Position numbers and translations under genes: made by a program
Part shown: piece after piece, positions 1-9,137 of the stretch
How positions within the stretch are numbered: position 1 is the stretch's first letter
How the letters are laid out: each line of letters begins with the position of its first letter
From: a virus
Length of the DNA stretch: 27,640 nucleotides
Strand: one strand, 5' to 3'
Virus record (IMG/VR): IMGVR_UViG_3300031539_000248
Location: 1-27,640 of that record
Notes under the pieces: generated by a model
Database searches by the model: none
What the model was told of the DNA's origin: nothing
What the model saw: only the letters and a program-made list of their open reading frames with translations

Positions 1-1232
1 TTATAATCCGTTTCCCATACTTTGTTTTGGATATAGGTATTGTATCCCATGAAAAGCACGATCAGCGCGGTTGTCACGAGGGCCATAGACTTGAACCAGT
101 GGCGGTAAGCATGGATAACAAGGATCGCTATCGGTAGGAAAAAGAAGAATGAGGGTATGTAATTCCGGTGCTCATAGATAAGCTCAAGGGGGATAACCGT
201 GCCTTCCACCAGATGATTCAGGAAAAAGAAAAACACGCAGTAACATATTAGCGGGTGTTTCTTGATCTTGATTATGGCAAGGGTAAAGATCGTTGCGATA
301 ATAAGCAGGGAAACCAGAGTTGCAGGTGGATTGAGCAACCCATGAGATAAGGGCACCACATGAGTAAGACAGAGAAATCCATGGTAGGGACAAAGCAGGA
401 GCATGATATAGAACACCATAACCCGTGATTCCGTGAGAACCCGCTGGCCCACGGTGAACTCGCGTTTTGCATAGCCTTTCATTAAGGTGTCGATGCTGAA
501 AGTTTCCCAGCCCTGGACCGCCAGAATAAGCAAGAACCCGCCAATTATAAAACACCCGAAAATTGTGAGCTTTTTCCTGCTCATGCCGAAGAACATCACT
601 TCAAAGAGGGCAATCGCAGGAAAGGCCAGGATTGCGTTTTCTTTACTGAGCATAGCCAGGACTATGGCTAGGCCGGAGAAAGTGTACTGTAGGGGCGATT
701 TGCTCTTCCTGGCCCTAATATAGAAGTAGAATGCAAGGAGATAAAACATCCCGCACAGGCTATTTTGCCTCTGCACGATATAGGTAACGCTCGTGAGCTG
801 CACCGGATTGATCGCCCACAAGAAAGCAGCGAGTCCGGCAATCTGCAAAGCATAATCGCCATATTTCTCTCTCAGTGCAGGTAAAAGCAATACTTCCTTG
901 ATAAACAGAAAGAGAAGCATAGCGGTTATGATATGGATCAGCGTATTGACGGCGTGATACCAGAACACATCAAGGCCGTTGAAATAGTAATTGAGGGCAA
1001 AGGAGCACATAGCCAAGGGCCGGTAAAGCACCGGGTGATAGATATCCCCCCGTGCGCCACCCGCGAACCACGTTGCCTTAATGCTCTCCCAATCCAGGCT
1101 TTTAATCTGAATTATGCTGTTATGGGTAATGTTCACACTATCGTCATAGTGAAGTCCTGCCTTGAACGTATTGGAATAGACAAGGAGGATCGCAACGGCC
1201 AGCACCCCGAAAATGATAAGATTCTTTTTCAT
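1..1232 (-). CDS. GT-C type membrane glycosyltransferase (PMT/TMTC-like), C-terminus off window
   Basis: The open frame of 410 codons starts at ATG 1232, behind a GGGAG ribosome site, and runs off the left edge. It is very hydrophobic, with about ten membrane segments. An N-terminal HYDD motif (about residues 28-31) in the first periplasmic loop matches the acidic pair of GT-C enzymes that use polyprenyl-phosphate sugars. Further family-like stretches are RPLAMCSFALNY, a YHAVNTLIH segment, TYIVQRQNSL and YEHRNYIPS, as in bacterial TMTC-like proteins that often carry TPR repeats at the C-terminus (not visible here). It is the last gene seen in the late operon. By inference it transfers a lipid-linked sugar to an envelope or virion acceptor, perhaps using the product of the GT2 gene at 16111-16830. 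Family assignment is good; substrate unknown. Confidence 0.72.
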   Translation of the reverse strand, partial: MKKNLIIFGVLAVAILLVYSNTFKAGLHYDDSVNITHNSIIQIKSLDWESIKATWFAGGARGDIYHPVLYRPLAMCSFALNYYFNGLDVFWYHAVNTLIHIITAMLLFLFIKEVLLLPALREKYGDYALQIAGLAAFLWAINPVQLTSVTYIVQRQNSLCGMFYLLAFYFYIRARKSKSPLQYTFSGLAIVLAMLSKENAILAFPAIALFEVMFFGMSRKKLTIFGCFIIGGFLLILAVQGWETFSIDTLMKGYAKREFTVGQRVLTESRVMVFYIMLLLCPYHGFLCLTHVVPLSHGLLNPPATLVSLLIIATIFTLAIIKIKKHPLICYCVFFFFLNHLVEGTVIPLELIYEHRNYIPSFFFFLPIAILVIHAYRHWFKSMALVTTALIVLFMGYNTYIQNKVWETDY

Positions 1233-1287
1233 AAGCTCCCAGCGGAGGCCCCCTTGCAGGAGCCCCCGGTTAAAGTTAGGTTGTGCA

Positions 1288-2298
1288 TTACCTGATTGCC
1301 GTAAAATTAAACCACACAATGCCCCATCCGGTACTGTTAGCCGCCACCGCCGAAGCCGCGCCGGTGCCGAACATATAGGAAAGCGTCTGTTCCCAGGTGC
1401 CGTGAACTACCAGCTCTTCCTTATTCAGAATGCCAATGCCTTCACCCGTTAGGGCGACATTGGTGACATTGGTACCTATCATCCAGTTACCCAGGTATGT
1501 GCCAAGGGCAGGACCAAGAACCCCATCGGTGGGAGTCCGTGTGCTTGCATAGGAACCTCTTGAGCCACCGCTGCTGACCTGATAGCTCGTAAGATCGACA
1601 CCCGGCCTATAGATATTGTGCCAGCCCTTCGTCGCTACCTGTTCGCCATGGATAAAGCCGTCAATATCCCCATTGGTCCCGGCTGCGCTAAGTCCAACAT
1701 GCACAACCGCCGTACTCGCAAAGGCAGTACAAACCTGGATCTTCATGTCATGAATGATCGAAGGTCGGGGAAGTTCAATGCCCGCACTAATCTCCGTTGA
1801 GGTTGCGGTTGTTATGAGAAAAGCCGCACCCCAGTGTTTTATCAACGGTCTTTCATCAATGATGATCGTGTGCATGTATTGGTTAAAGTCCCGCACAACG
1901 CTGGTGTACCCGCCCGTCTGGTCAACGACAATAAGGTCAACGTAGGTGTCCCCGGTTTCGCTGGGGTCCACGGCAAAAGCTATCTTGTCATCACAAACGA
2001 GAACAGCTCCGAAACTCGTCCCGGTAACAGGCTGCGCCATTCCAGTGGTAATCATGGTCTTTTTGCCATACTGATACAATGTTTCCATGGTAACAACGCT
2101 GTTGCGCTGTAAGACTACAAAGGTAACACCACTGGTTGCCCTAGTAACTTCCATCAGGCCGTTAGCAGTCATAGAGCCGTCCCATCGGTAGACGTAAGCC
2201 CAAAAATCCTGCATTCCTACGGGCTTTCCTGCATTCGCAGCAGTCAGGCCAAAGGTCAGGCTTACTATGAGTGCTATGGCTATAATGATTTTTTTCAT
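1288..2298 (-). CDS. secreted protein, paralogue of the next upstream gene (virion-region)
   Basis: This 336-aa protein begins with a Sec signal peptide: MKK, a hydrophobic core, then cleavage near ANA. I chose ATG 2298 because GGAG lies six bases upstream; an in-frame GTG at 2310 and an ATG at 2304 are also possible. The mature part is closely similar along its whole length to the 330-aa protein encoded just upstream (2358-3350). Shared blocks include WAYVY.WDG, TTGMAQPVTGTS, DLIVVDQ.GGYT, HWGAA and the C-terminal NSTGWGIVWF. No known enzymatic motif is seen. Position after the capsid genes suggests a virion or secreted accessory role, but a cleavable export signal is odd for a cytoplasmically assembled phage protein. 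Function not recognised. Confidence 0.8.
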   Translation of the reverse strand: MKKIIIAIALIVSLTFGLTAANAGKPVGMQDFWAYVYRWDGSMTANGLMEVTRATSGVTFVVLQRNSVVTMETLYQYGKKTMITTGMAQPVTGTSFGAVLVCDDKIAFAVDPSETGDTYVDLIVVDQTGGYTSVVRDFNQYMHTIIIDERPLIKHWGAAFLITTATSTEISAGIELPRPSIIHDMKIQVCTAFASTAVVHVGLSAAGTNGDIDGFIHGEQVATKGWHNIYRPGVDLTSYQVSSGGSRGSYASTRTPTDGVLGPALGTYLGNWMIGTNVTNVALTGEGIGILNKEELVVHGTWEQTLSYMFGTGAASAVAANSTGWGIVWFNFTAIR

Positions 2299-2319
2299 GT
2301 TCATCTCCACTTTAGTTAT

Positions 2320-2341
2320 GAGGCCCCGTTTCCGAGGCCTC
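2320..2341 (-). other. GAAA-capped hairpin between the two secreted paralogues
   Basis: The minus-strand RNA can form a 9-bp stem (GAGGCCTCG with CGGGGCCTC, one U-G wobble) closed by a GAAA tetraloop. It lies between the stop of the 330-aa gene and the start of the 336-aa gene. No U-tract follows, so it is more likely an RNA stability or processing element than an intrinsic terminator. Confidence 0.5.
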
Positions 2342-2357
2342 CGTTAGAGGTTGCCTC

Positions 2358-3350
2358 TTACCTAATCGCTATAAAGCGGAACCAGACGATGCCCCACCCC
2401 GTGCTGTTCGCGGTAACAGTTGTGGAAGCACCAGAGGCAAAGGTATAGGTAAGACTTTGCTCCCAGGTAGCATGAATCATGAGAGATTCTTTGTTCATGA
2501 TTCCGATGCCAGGACTAGCAAGAGCACTAGCGCCCGTACCCACCATAAAATTACCCAGGTACGTCCCTAAGCTGGGTCCCATTACTCCATCTGCGGTTTC
2601 ATGGGTGCTGCAATAAGACGATCTTTCGCCGCCACTACTCACGAGATAACTTGTAAGATCGACACCGGGCCTGTAAATGCTGTGCCAGCCCTGTGTCGCT
2701 ACCTGTTCCATACGAATGAAACCGTCAGCATCTCCGTTGGTTCCAGCCGCAGTCAGGCCCACATTTACACAGGTCAAACTCGCAAATGCGGTACATACCT
2801 TGATCTTCATCTCATGGATTATTGACGGACGAGCAAAGTCGATTCCAGCCGCGATCTCGCTTGACGTAGCGGTAGTGACCAACCATGCCGCTCCCCAATG
2901 CTCCACAAGGGGCCGTTCGTCAATAACAATGGTGTGTGTATTTTCGTTGAACCCATTCACCACTGCCGTATAGCCCCCGGCCTGGTCCACCACGATTAAA
3001 TCAACATCCGTGTCGTCGGTTTCGCTGGGGTCAACCCTGAATGCAACCATGTCATTGCAGACAGTATCCGAGGCATAGCTGGTCCCGGTAACAGGTTGAG
3101 CCATGCCGGTTGTGACGAGGGGCGTCTTGTCATACACATAGAGGGTTTCCATCGTGGCATCAGAGTCATGTTGCAGAACCACAAAACTGATTCCGCTTTC
3201 TACCCTGCTCAGCTCATATTTGCCGTCTGCGGTAAGATCCCCATCCCATGAGTAGACGTAGGCCCACATATTCTTGTAGGTCGCGCTGGCGGGCATAGTC
3301 AAAGCAAAGACCAATGCCAGGGCCAGTATAAAAGTTAAGAGTTTTCTCAT
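2358..3350 (-). CDS. secreted protein, first copy of the paralogous pair (virion-region)
   Basis: The protein has 330 aa. ATG 3350 follows an AAGGAGG ribosome site. Residues 1-23 form a clear Sec signal peptide ending in PASA. The mature domain is rich in Thr, Gly and Ser and looks beta-rich; it contains WAYVYSWDGDLTADG, VVDQAGGYTAVV, YRPGVDLTSYLVSSGG and a C-terminal GWGIVWFRFIAIR. It is a tandem duplicate of the downstream gene 1288-2298, with the same order of conserved blocks. The pair directly follows the head genes, so a capsid decoration, fibre or adhesion role is conceivable, but nothing in the sequence proves it. Family not recognised. Confidence 0.8.
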   Translation of the reverse strand: MRKLLTFILALALVFALTMPASATYKNMWAYVYSWDGDLTADGKYELSRVESGISFVVLQHDSDATMETLYVYDKTPLVTTGMAQPVTGTSYASDTVCNDMVAFRVDPSETDDTDVDLIVVDQAGGYTAVVNGFNENTHTIVIDERPLVEHWGAAWLVTTATSSEIAAGIDFARPSIIHEMKIKVCTAFASLTCVNVGLTAAGTNGDADGFIRMEQVATQGWHSIYRPGVDLTSYLVSSGGERSSYCSTHETADGVMGPSLGTYLGNFMVGTGASALASPGIGIMNKESLMIHATWEQSLTYTFASGASTTVTANSTGWGIVWFRFIAIR

Positions 3351-3377
3351 TTTCTTGTTCCTCCTTGTCTTGTTAAG

Positions 3378-4103
3378 TTAGCCTAAACGGGTTTGTGCAT
3401 TGCCTAATACACTGGCCTGACTGTTTTCCACTCGCATAAGAACCGTTGCCGTATACCACAGAGCCTCGTATGTATTAGCCGCGGGTGGAGCCGCCGCAGT
3501 CGCGTCCGCGTCAATCTTTTCACACATCGTTTCCCACGCATTGAGAATGTCATAGAGTAGATCACAAAGAACCCTATCATTCGGCCTTCCGGTTGGTCCG
3601 ATCCTCGTCACCAACCAGGGAGTTCCCGCAGTATCCAACATAGTATCAAAACCACCTGTTGAAACGGTATTCCCTAAGATGGTCTGTTGATCGTATCTGC
3701 CGCTTTCAAAGATATACGGCAAAATGATTGCCTCATAACAAAGATCCTCGTAGTCAGTATCATCGGTAATGCCGGCGTCAGCATCGAGCTTTTCAACCAG
3801 AGTCTCAAAGGCATTGATCCAATCATAAAGCCATTGGATCAGAGCAGCGTTTGGTAAACCTCCACTTGGCATGATGATATGATCGCAGGTCGTCACGTTT
3901 TGGGTTTTATTGCCCCGGTAATCCCATACCTGTGTATGAAATAAGGCAGTATAGCAAAGGTCCACGTAATCAACACCTCCAGTGCCTTCAACGTCTAATT
4001 TCAGGCAAAGCCCATACATGGACTGCTGCAACATATACATCAAATCAATGAGGTACTTGTCGCTAACCCCGTTCGGCTTAATTTCTGGATGTATATTAGC
4101 CAT
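3378..4103 (-). CDS. virion-region protein with three internal repeats
   Basis: This 241-aa protein starts at ATG 4103 and lacks a signal peptide. The sequence holds three copies of a repeat of roughly 75-90 residues. Each has a helical segment ending in a KLDVEG / KLDADA / KIDADA motif, followed after a short linker by YVDLCYTALF / YEDLCYEAII / YEALWYTATV. The second and third copies both begin PN(A/D)..L..LYD..NA.ET. Cysteines recur at similar positions. It lies between the capsid-region 225-aa gene and the secreted paralogues, ten bases after the former. It may be a head-completion, connector or decoration protein; no family is recognised. Confidence 0.75.
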   Translation of the reverse strand: MANIHPEIKPNGVSDKYLIDLMYMLQQSMYGLCLKLDVEGTGGVDYVDLCYTALFHTQVWDYRGNKTQNVTTCDHIIMPSGGLPNAALIQWLYDWINAFETLVEKLDADAGITDDTDYEDLCYEAIILPYIFESGRYDQQTILGNTVSTGGFDTMLDTAGTPWLVTRIGPTGRPNDRVLCDLLYDILNAWETMCEKIDADATAAAPPAANTYEALWYTATVLMRVENSQASVLGNAQTRLG

Positions 4104-4112
4104 TATTCACCT

Positions 4113-4790
4113 CTATTCTTCCTCAACCAATTCCGGCGGTTCTTCGGCTGTTTCACCGGCAACCCACCGGGCCAAATTCTCGGTTCTCAGTTGAGGATTC
4201 ACGATCATCTCATAGACCCGACGAAGCCGATTCAACTGTTTTCCATCAGGAACAACATACCGATTATCAGGTAATATCCGTCCGTTTTTCAAATCGAGCT
4301 TAAAGCAAATCTGAGCCCTCGCACTGTGACTGGGCACGATGCAGCACCTCTGCATGACGGTTCCATCTGCAAGGGGGATATCGCGGTCAAACACATTGGC
4401 AGTAGTAATGCCTCCATTTTCGTAGTCCCGAACCGGCCTACTGTGAGAACTCTTCAGCGTGACTTTCTCTTCCCGCTCCATCTTTCCAACTTTCTTGCGG
4501 ATCGAGACTTTCACGCCGGAAGGGTCTTGTATCTCCGGTTCTTTGGGATTCATTGCCACAACATGAGTTACGTTCAATATGCCCTCACGCCCGTTTATAA
4601 CAACCTTGATCTTGCGTTCCGGGTATCCGTCAAAAGGATGCGCCGCCCGTGCTATCGCCTGCGGGACCGGCTTGAAATCATCCAGGGTAAGACCATCCAC
4701 CTTGAGCGATTCCATTTCCTGATCGAGTGTCTTTTCTTCCTTTTCTTTCACGGCTTTATCTGCCGGATCTATGAGTTTTGCGTTTGCCAT
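4113..4790 (-). CDS. hypothetical head-region protein
   Basis: The 225-aa product starts at ATG 4790 with GGGAG ahead of it. The N-terminus is charged and helical (about residues 1-45), the middle is a mixed-charge presumably beta-rich domain (about 55-180), and the C-terminus is acidic (EEPPELVEEE). No signal peptide, membrane segment or known motif is visible. It sits immediately downstream of the major capsid gene, a place often used for head-tail connection or capsid decoration proteins, which is the only clue to function. Confidence 0.75.
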   Translation of the reverse strand: MANAKLIDPADKAVKEKEEKTLDQEMESLKVDGLTLDDFKPVPQAIARAAHPFDGYPERKIKVVINGREGILNVTHVVAMNPKEPEIQDPSGVKVSIRKKVGKMEREEKVTLKSSHSRPVRDYENGGITTANVFDRDIPLADGTVMQRCCIVPSHSARAQICFKLDLKNGRILPDNRYVVPDGKQLNRLRRVYEMIVNPQLRTENLARWVAGETAEEPPELVEEE

Positions 4791-4892
4791 TTTCGTTCTC
4801 CCATCGTCCCGTTAGTCAATGAGTGGAAGGGGACCGGGAGTTATCCCTTTTCGCCTTCAGCGGCCAGCTTTCAGCTATCCACCCAAAGATCA

Positions 4893-5888
4893 TTAGTTAT
4901 TCGTTCTATAGGTGCGAATAACCACAAAGGCATTGTCGTAGGTGTTAAAAACAGCCTTGGTCATGCCATAAATCGCACCGATACAGAAACCTACCTTATT
5001 GCCATAGTCAAAGGTCTTTTCGTTCCAGACCTTCCGCTTGGCGTAGGCAATTCCCGCACATCCAACACCGAAGAAACCGGCCTCAGCACCAGCCAAAGTC
5101 GGCGGCGTGTCTGCCCCCCACGCTGTTGAAGTGGGGATTCGCTCGTGAACATGCAGGATGGTGTTGTTCCAGCGTCCGATAGCCCCGGTGAAAAGGGGAT
5201 TATCGGGACCGGGTTGCATGGCCTCTCTTTGTGCCTGTGCCCATGCAGCGTCACGCTCCTTGAGGTCGAATTCCTGATCGGGAGACATGACACAAACATA
5301 CCAGCGTCTGCCACCTGCCGGTGTTCCTATGATCTTTGGGGTTGCTTTCTTGGCATACGCTACGGCCTTGGAAATCAGGGCCAGCGTCATGTAATCGCCA
5401 GCTTCGATGGTTGCCGTGGTTGTAGCATCACCGCCATAAAGGGCCTTGGTCGGAGCCAACCAGATAGCGTCAAACATGTCCTGGTCAATGGTGTCGGCCT
5501 TCCATCTCTTGAGCAATCGCTGTGCCCATTGGCGAACTGCCTTATCCGAAGGGTACTGATCGGAGAGCTTACCGAATGTCCTGACTGCGTTCCGCTTTTG
5601 GTTGATCGTAATCGCATCGTCATAGACATTGGGGACCTCTTCGTTCCCCTCCATGATAAGATCACCGGCAACACCGGCACCACTCAGGTTCCGAACCTGC
5701 CCGAACGTGTGTTGATATCCCTGTTCTCTTTCGAGATCCGGGAACTCAACGATTATATTTGTTTCCTCACTCGCACCGATAAAGCCCTGACCGTAGAAGT
5801 AGGATTCGGTTTTGGCCTCTATCCACCACCTTTTCGCCCAGGTTTGCGCGGTGAGAGCGTCTGCGGTTGTAAAAGTCCAATCGGCCAT
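4893..5888 (-). CDS. major capsid protein, N4-gp56 family
   Basis: This 331-aa protein forms the phage shell. The start ATG 5888 follows GGAGGT. Family-typical features are an N-terminal TAQTWAKRWWIEA helix region (about residues 13-25), a FPDLEREQG segment, the GAGVAGDLIMEGNEE loop (about 70-85) where family members read GDGVAGD..LEGNEE, then AITINQKRNAVRTFGKLSDQ and a KADTIDQDMFDAIW helix. The C-terminal half contains the WYVCVMSPDQEFDLK block. The protein is full length for the family. The scaffold-like gene lies 36 bases upstream and the portal further upstream, the usual order for a head module. Confidence 0.9.
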   Translation of the reverse strand: MADWTFTTADALTAQTWAKRWWIEAKTESYFYGQGFIGASEETNIIVEFPDLEREQGYQHTFGQVRNLSGAGVAGDLIMEGNEEVPNVYDDAITINQKRNAVRTFGKLSDQYPSDKAVRQWAQRLLKRWKADTIDQDMFDAIWLAPTKALYGGDATTTATIEAGDYMTLALISKAVAYAKKATPKIIGTPAGGRRWYVCVMSPDQEFDLKERDAAWAQAQREAMQPGPDNPLFTGAIGRWNNTILHVHERIPTSTAWGADTPPTLAGAEAGFFGVGCAGIAYAKRKVWNEKTFDYGNKVGFCIGAIYGMTKAVFNTYDNAFVVIRTYRTNN

Positions 5889-5924
5889 TAGAAATACCTC
5901 CTAATCTAATGACCTTTCTTGACG

Positions 5925-6860
5925 CTAATCCCAAGCCGCTTGCGGAAACTTGTCTTTCAATTCCTTTGGAGCATCCTTGGCAAACTTTTTAAATGCCACA
6001 TCAGTTAAACCATCTATGTGTGCAGTAAGTTGGTCTACCGTGTACTCCATAAATTGCCCGTATCCTGATTTACCCTCAATGGATTTGTTCGTGGTAACGG
6101 TTTTCACCTCGCCACTTGCCAGTCCTTCAATGAGGGCCTTGGTGCTGTTCACTTGAGCAGTTTTGAGGATGTTGTCACGGTGCATGAGAAAATAGGCATC
6201 TTCCATGTTGTTAGCCCTGCCCGTTTTCCCTATCCAATCTACGATTTCATCAACAAACTGCTCCATCTGTTTGGCTTCCTTGCCGTCCAGCTTGTCCACT
6301 TCCTTGCTGAACATCTCTACAGACATCTTGGCACCAAAGGCATTAACCTCCGCTTCTGATTCTCGTTTAAGCCGCTCCTGTGTGTCCTTGGTTGTCCGTT
6401 GTGTTTCTCGCTGGTCGTCCCGATAGTCGTTATAAATCGCCATAGCAGCCAGTGGGTCAATCTCATGCACTTCTGCAAGACTTTTCCCATCATAAGGTCC
6501 ACTTTGGACGCGCAAATGAATAAGGTCAGCATATAAGTTGTCACTAATAGGGACCGGTTCCGGTTCTTCCGATTTCTCATCAGGATACTTCTCGTAATAG
6601 GCTTGGGGATCACGCCTCAAAAGGTCGAGTTTGCGTTCAAATTCCTTGCTCTTCCCGTACACCTCATTGAATCTCTCAAGTGGTACGGGTCCCTTTGGTT
6701 CTGGCTCTGGCTCTGGTTCCCCAGGCTCAGGAATAGGCTCTGGTTCTGGCTCGGGTTCCGGAACTCCCGGTTCCGGTTCCGGCTCTGGTTTTCCAGGTTC
6801 CGGTTCAGGCTCTTCGCCTAATATCTTCAGTTCTTCTTCCGTGAATTCTTCATCTCCCAT
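5925..6860 (-). CDS. putative scaffolding protein with acidic proline-glutamate N-terminus
   Basis: The 311-aa protein starts at ATG 6860 (AAAGGAG upstream). Residues about 16-58 are a low-complexity run of PEPEPE units, encoded by repeated GGTTCC/GGCTCT-type codons on the plus strand. The rest is highly charged and mostly helical with predicted coiled-coil character (about 60-230), then a helical C-terminus ending in KDKFPQAAWD. Composition, length and position directly before the major capsid gene match phage scaffolding proteins, which diverge too much for a motif match. Assignment is by context and composition, not homology. Confidence 0.7.
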   Translation of the reverse strand: MGDEEFTEEELKILGEEPEPEPGKPEPEPEPGVPEPEPEPEPIPEPGEPEPEPEPKGPVPLERFNEVYGKSKEFERKLDLLRRDPQAYYEKYPDEKSEEPEPVPISDNLYADLIHLRVQSGPYDGKSLAEVHEIDPLAAMAIYNDYRDDQRETQRTTKDTQERLKRESEAEVNAFGAKMSVEMFSKEVDKLDGKEAKQMEQFVDEIVDWIGKTGRANNMEDAYFLMHRDNILKTAQVNSTKALIEGLASGEVKTVTTNKSIEGKSGYGQFMEYTVDQLTAHIDGLTDVAFKKFAKDAPKELKDKFPQAAWD

Positions 6861-6932
6861 GAGAATTACTCCTTTCGCATGGCATTCAGGTTGCCAAGTG
6901 ACCTATTTGCATGACCTTCCGGGTCAAGACGG

Positions 6933-7151
6933 TTACTTCTTGTTAATGGTCAGTTCAATGCTGAAGCTGCCAGTGACTTCGTACTTCTCAGGGTCGAAGT
7001 CTGTCGGCAAAACTGATCTGTCCAGGGTGAATCTCCGATTGCTCAATAATGTCTTGCTCGGCTCCATCTCAAAATAACAGGCCAGAGGATCAACCTTCTT
7101 GAACACGACTTCACCTTGAATCACATGATCTGGTTTCTTTTTGTCTGCCAT
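6933..7151 (-). CDS. small conserved-looking head-region protein
   Basis: This 72-aa protein starts at ATG 7151 with an ideal AAGGAGG six bases upstream. It has a lysine-rich start (MADKKK) and a beta-strand-rich remainder, ending FSIELTINKK. There are no cysteines beyond one and no membrane segment. It lies between the portal and scaffold genes. The function is not recognised; a minor head or chaperone-type role is only contextual. Confidence 0.7.
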   Translation of the reverse strand: MADKKKPDHVIQGEVVFKKVDPLACYFEMEPSKTLLSNRRFTLDRSVLPTDFDPEKYEVTGSFSIELTINKK

Positions 7152-7164
7152 GATGTACCTCCTT

Positions 7165-9084
7165 TCATTTTTTTAGTGTTCCCGCCTGAAGCATTGCTTC
7201 TTCTCTCTTCTTCATACGGGCAGCTATTTTGTCCTTGTTGGGATCATCCACATATTCAAGTGCGGCCTCGGCATCGTAGATGCCAGCGCCCACGTATTCG
7301 ATTGCCACCTGCATCTTTGCTATCCGGTTGGTGGGCAGGGAACTTCCAGCCGTGAGTTTCACATCAAGGTCGATGAGCTTGATTCCAGGGGGTTTCTTTG
7401 CATCGGCGGGCCGTATCTTCTCAAGCGCGTCCTCCCACTTCTGCCGAATCTGCGCCTGCATATCCTCATCAGGTTCCTCCATATCCTCGCCCAGCTTGGT
7501 CTTTTCCTCATCCGGCATCCATTTGGTCCACTCATCCTCTTCAAGAAGGCGCTCCCACATGTACCGGGGCCATTTTGCCAGAACCATGGCGATATCGACT
7601 TTCCCAACCCGTATAAGCGCAGCTTCCAGGGTCCGGAGAAAGGGCTTGCTCATCATGCCGCCCATGTCCTGAAGGGCCAGGACTACCCGCCCGGAGGGGT
7701 CTGTTCCCTGTGGTATCTTCCCCCTCATTACGTCCTGAAGGTCGTACATATCGTTGATGTCGGCCTCGGATAGTTGTCGGATCTCAAGAAACTTGTTCGC
7801 ATCAATAGAACCTGCTCCCAGGCGTGAAGGAGCAAAAGCAGCCTGATTGCTGACAAGCAATTCAGAACCCGGTGTTCCCGGTTCCCCTACCCACATTGAC
7901 GCGCTCTTAGGTCTGACAATGGGGGAGTTGGCGAGGTGCGCCACCGCATGAGCAAATTGCAGGGTGGACTTGTTGAGTTGCCGGTTGATATCCTTGGCGT
8001 AGGCCGTGGGACTCATGGGGTAGGAACTGCGGGTTCTTTGTGCCCGGAGTGCAATTATAGGCAGAACAGGATTGCCGTCAGCATCCATGCCGTGAGGGTT
8101 TTCTTTCTCCTCAATGAGTTTCTTGCCGATAATGAAACGATGGATTCTCTTTTCGAGCTTTCGGGGCCAGTAGACAGCATCCCCTACCGCATCACCGGCC
8201 TTGAGGTTCTTTTTCTGATCCTTGCTAAGTTTAATAGGCTGGGCTATAGGCAGACCCTTCTCGTTTGAGATAACTACCCAATCCTCATTAACCACCTTCC
8301 GCATATAGGCATCGATTTCCCAAATGTTCTCGGGTTCTGCCGTGGCATCCCCTTGGTCGTCTACCTTGTCCTTGCCCTCTGGATAGTTGTCTTTCCCGGT
8401 TACACCGCTTGACTTGTCTCCGGTTTCGTCCTTGAGCTCTATCTTGAAGTTCAGATCATCATCCGTGATGATGTCGCCGTACTGTTCCTTGAGGTAGGGC
8501 TTTGAACGGAGTTTTGCTTCTATGATATGGGTATCTGAGAGGTCGCGTTGCCGTGCGTTTCTATCCCAGTAAAAATCATCGGGGGGGGCTTCCTCGAACA
8601 CAATCCGGCCAAACGGACCTTTCGAGGGGTTGTGCGATACCTTGATAAAGGAGATCCCGCCCACCTGTGTTTCTTCCACGGCATCATAGGTAACATCGTT
8701 ACCCTCGTTCTTTGTCCATACGAGGTCGTGGGCACGTTTCAGGAGTTCGGCAATGTAAAGGTCGGAACTACCAACCGGAAAGAACTTGATTTCAGGCTTT
8801 TGGTCCGTAACGATTGCGGCCTTGCCTTGGACACCCTTGACGCATTTGTTGGTGACAACGGGTTCTTGTTTCTGCTTCCTAATTTCCTCAAGTTCCTGTG
8901 CCGTCCACCAGGATTCCCGGTCATTCTCGATGATGCCCCAACATATCTTGCGGCGTTCTATCCATTTCCCGCGTTCCGTATCTTCCTTGTAGATTTTAAG
9001 ATAGGAGTAGACCTCGAGTATCTTCTTGGCATCGGGCTTATCTCCGAGTACCGCTTCTAATCGTTTCAGGTCGATGGTTTCCAT
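7165..9084 (-). CDS. portal protein, P22-like
   Basis: The 639-aa protein should form the dodecameric ring through which DNA is packaged. The N-terminal region (about residues 25-110) contains the W.ERRKICWGIIENDRESWW segment, then a KGVQGKAAIVTDQKPEIKFFPVG stretch typical of P22-type portals, where nearby residues read N....V.N..G..RQ.....I...P. The EEAPPDDFYWDRNAR motif near 175 corresponds to the conserved 'dP..f.wDp.a' block. The C-terminus is a charged helix. Its position, downstream of terminase and upstream of scaffold and capsid, agrees. The start ATG 9084 is preceded by AAAGG. It is full length. Confidence 0.85.
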   Translation of the reverse strand: METIDLKRLEAVLGDKPDAKKILEVYSYLKIYKEDTERGKWIERRKICWGIIENDRESWWTAQELEEIRKQKQEPVVTNKCVKGVQGKAAIVTDQKPEIKFFPVGSSDLYIAELLKRAHDLVWTKNEGNDVTYDAVEETQVGGISFIKVSHNPSKGPFGRIVFEEAPPDDFYWDRNARQRDLSDTHIIEAKLRSKPYLKEQYGDIITDDDLNFKIELKDETGDKSSGVTGKDNYPEGKDKVDDQGDATAEPENIWEIDAYMRKVVNEDWVVISNEKGLPIAQPIKLSKDQKKNLKAGDAVGDAVYWPRKLEKRIHRFIIGKKLIEEKENPHGMDADGNPVLPIIALRAQRTRSSYPMSPTAYAKDINRQLNKSTLQFAHAVAHLANSPIVRPKSASMWVGEPGTPGSELLVSNQAAFAPSRLGAGSIDANKFLEIRQLSEADINDMYDLQDVMRGKIPQGTDPSGRVVLALQDMGGMMSKPFLRTLEAALIRVGKVDIAMVLAKWPRYMWERLLEEDEWTKWMPDEEKTKLGEDMEEPDEDMQAQIRQKWEDALEKIRPADAKKPPGIKLIDLDVKLTAGSSLPTNRIAKMQVAIEYVGAGIYDAEAALEYVDDPNKDKIAARMKKREEAMLQAGTLKK

Positions 9085-9137
9085 TACTTGCCTTTTTTCG
9101 TCTTTAAATGCCCTAAATGGACATTGCCGCCCTTAAT

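Noticed and set aside
4326-5891. Long plus-strand open frames of 267 and 248 codons across the capsid region
   Set aside because: They are antisense to the well-supported major capsid and 225-aa genes, lack good ribosome sites and show no protein-family features.
6631-7077. Plus-strand frame with a Gly-Ser repeat
   Set aside because: It is the antisense reading of the Pro-Glu repeats in the scaffold-like gene.
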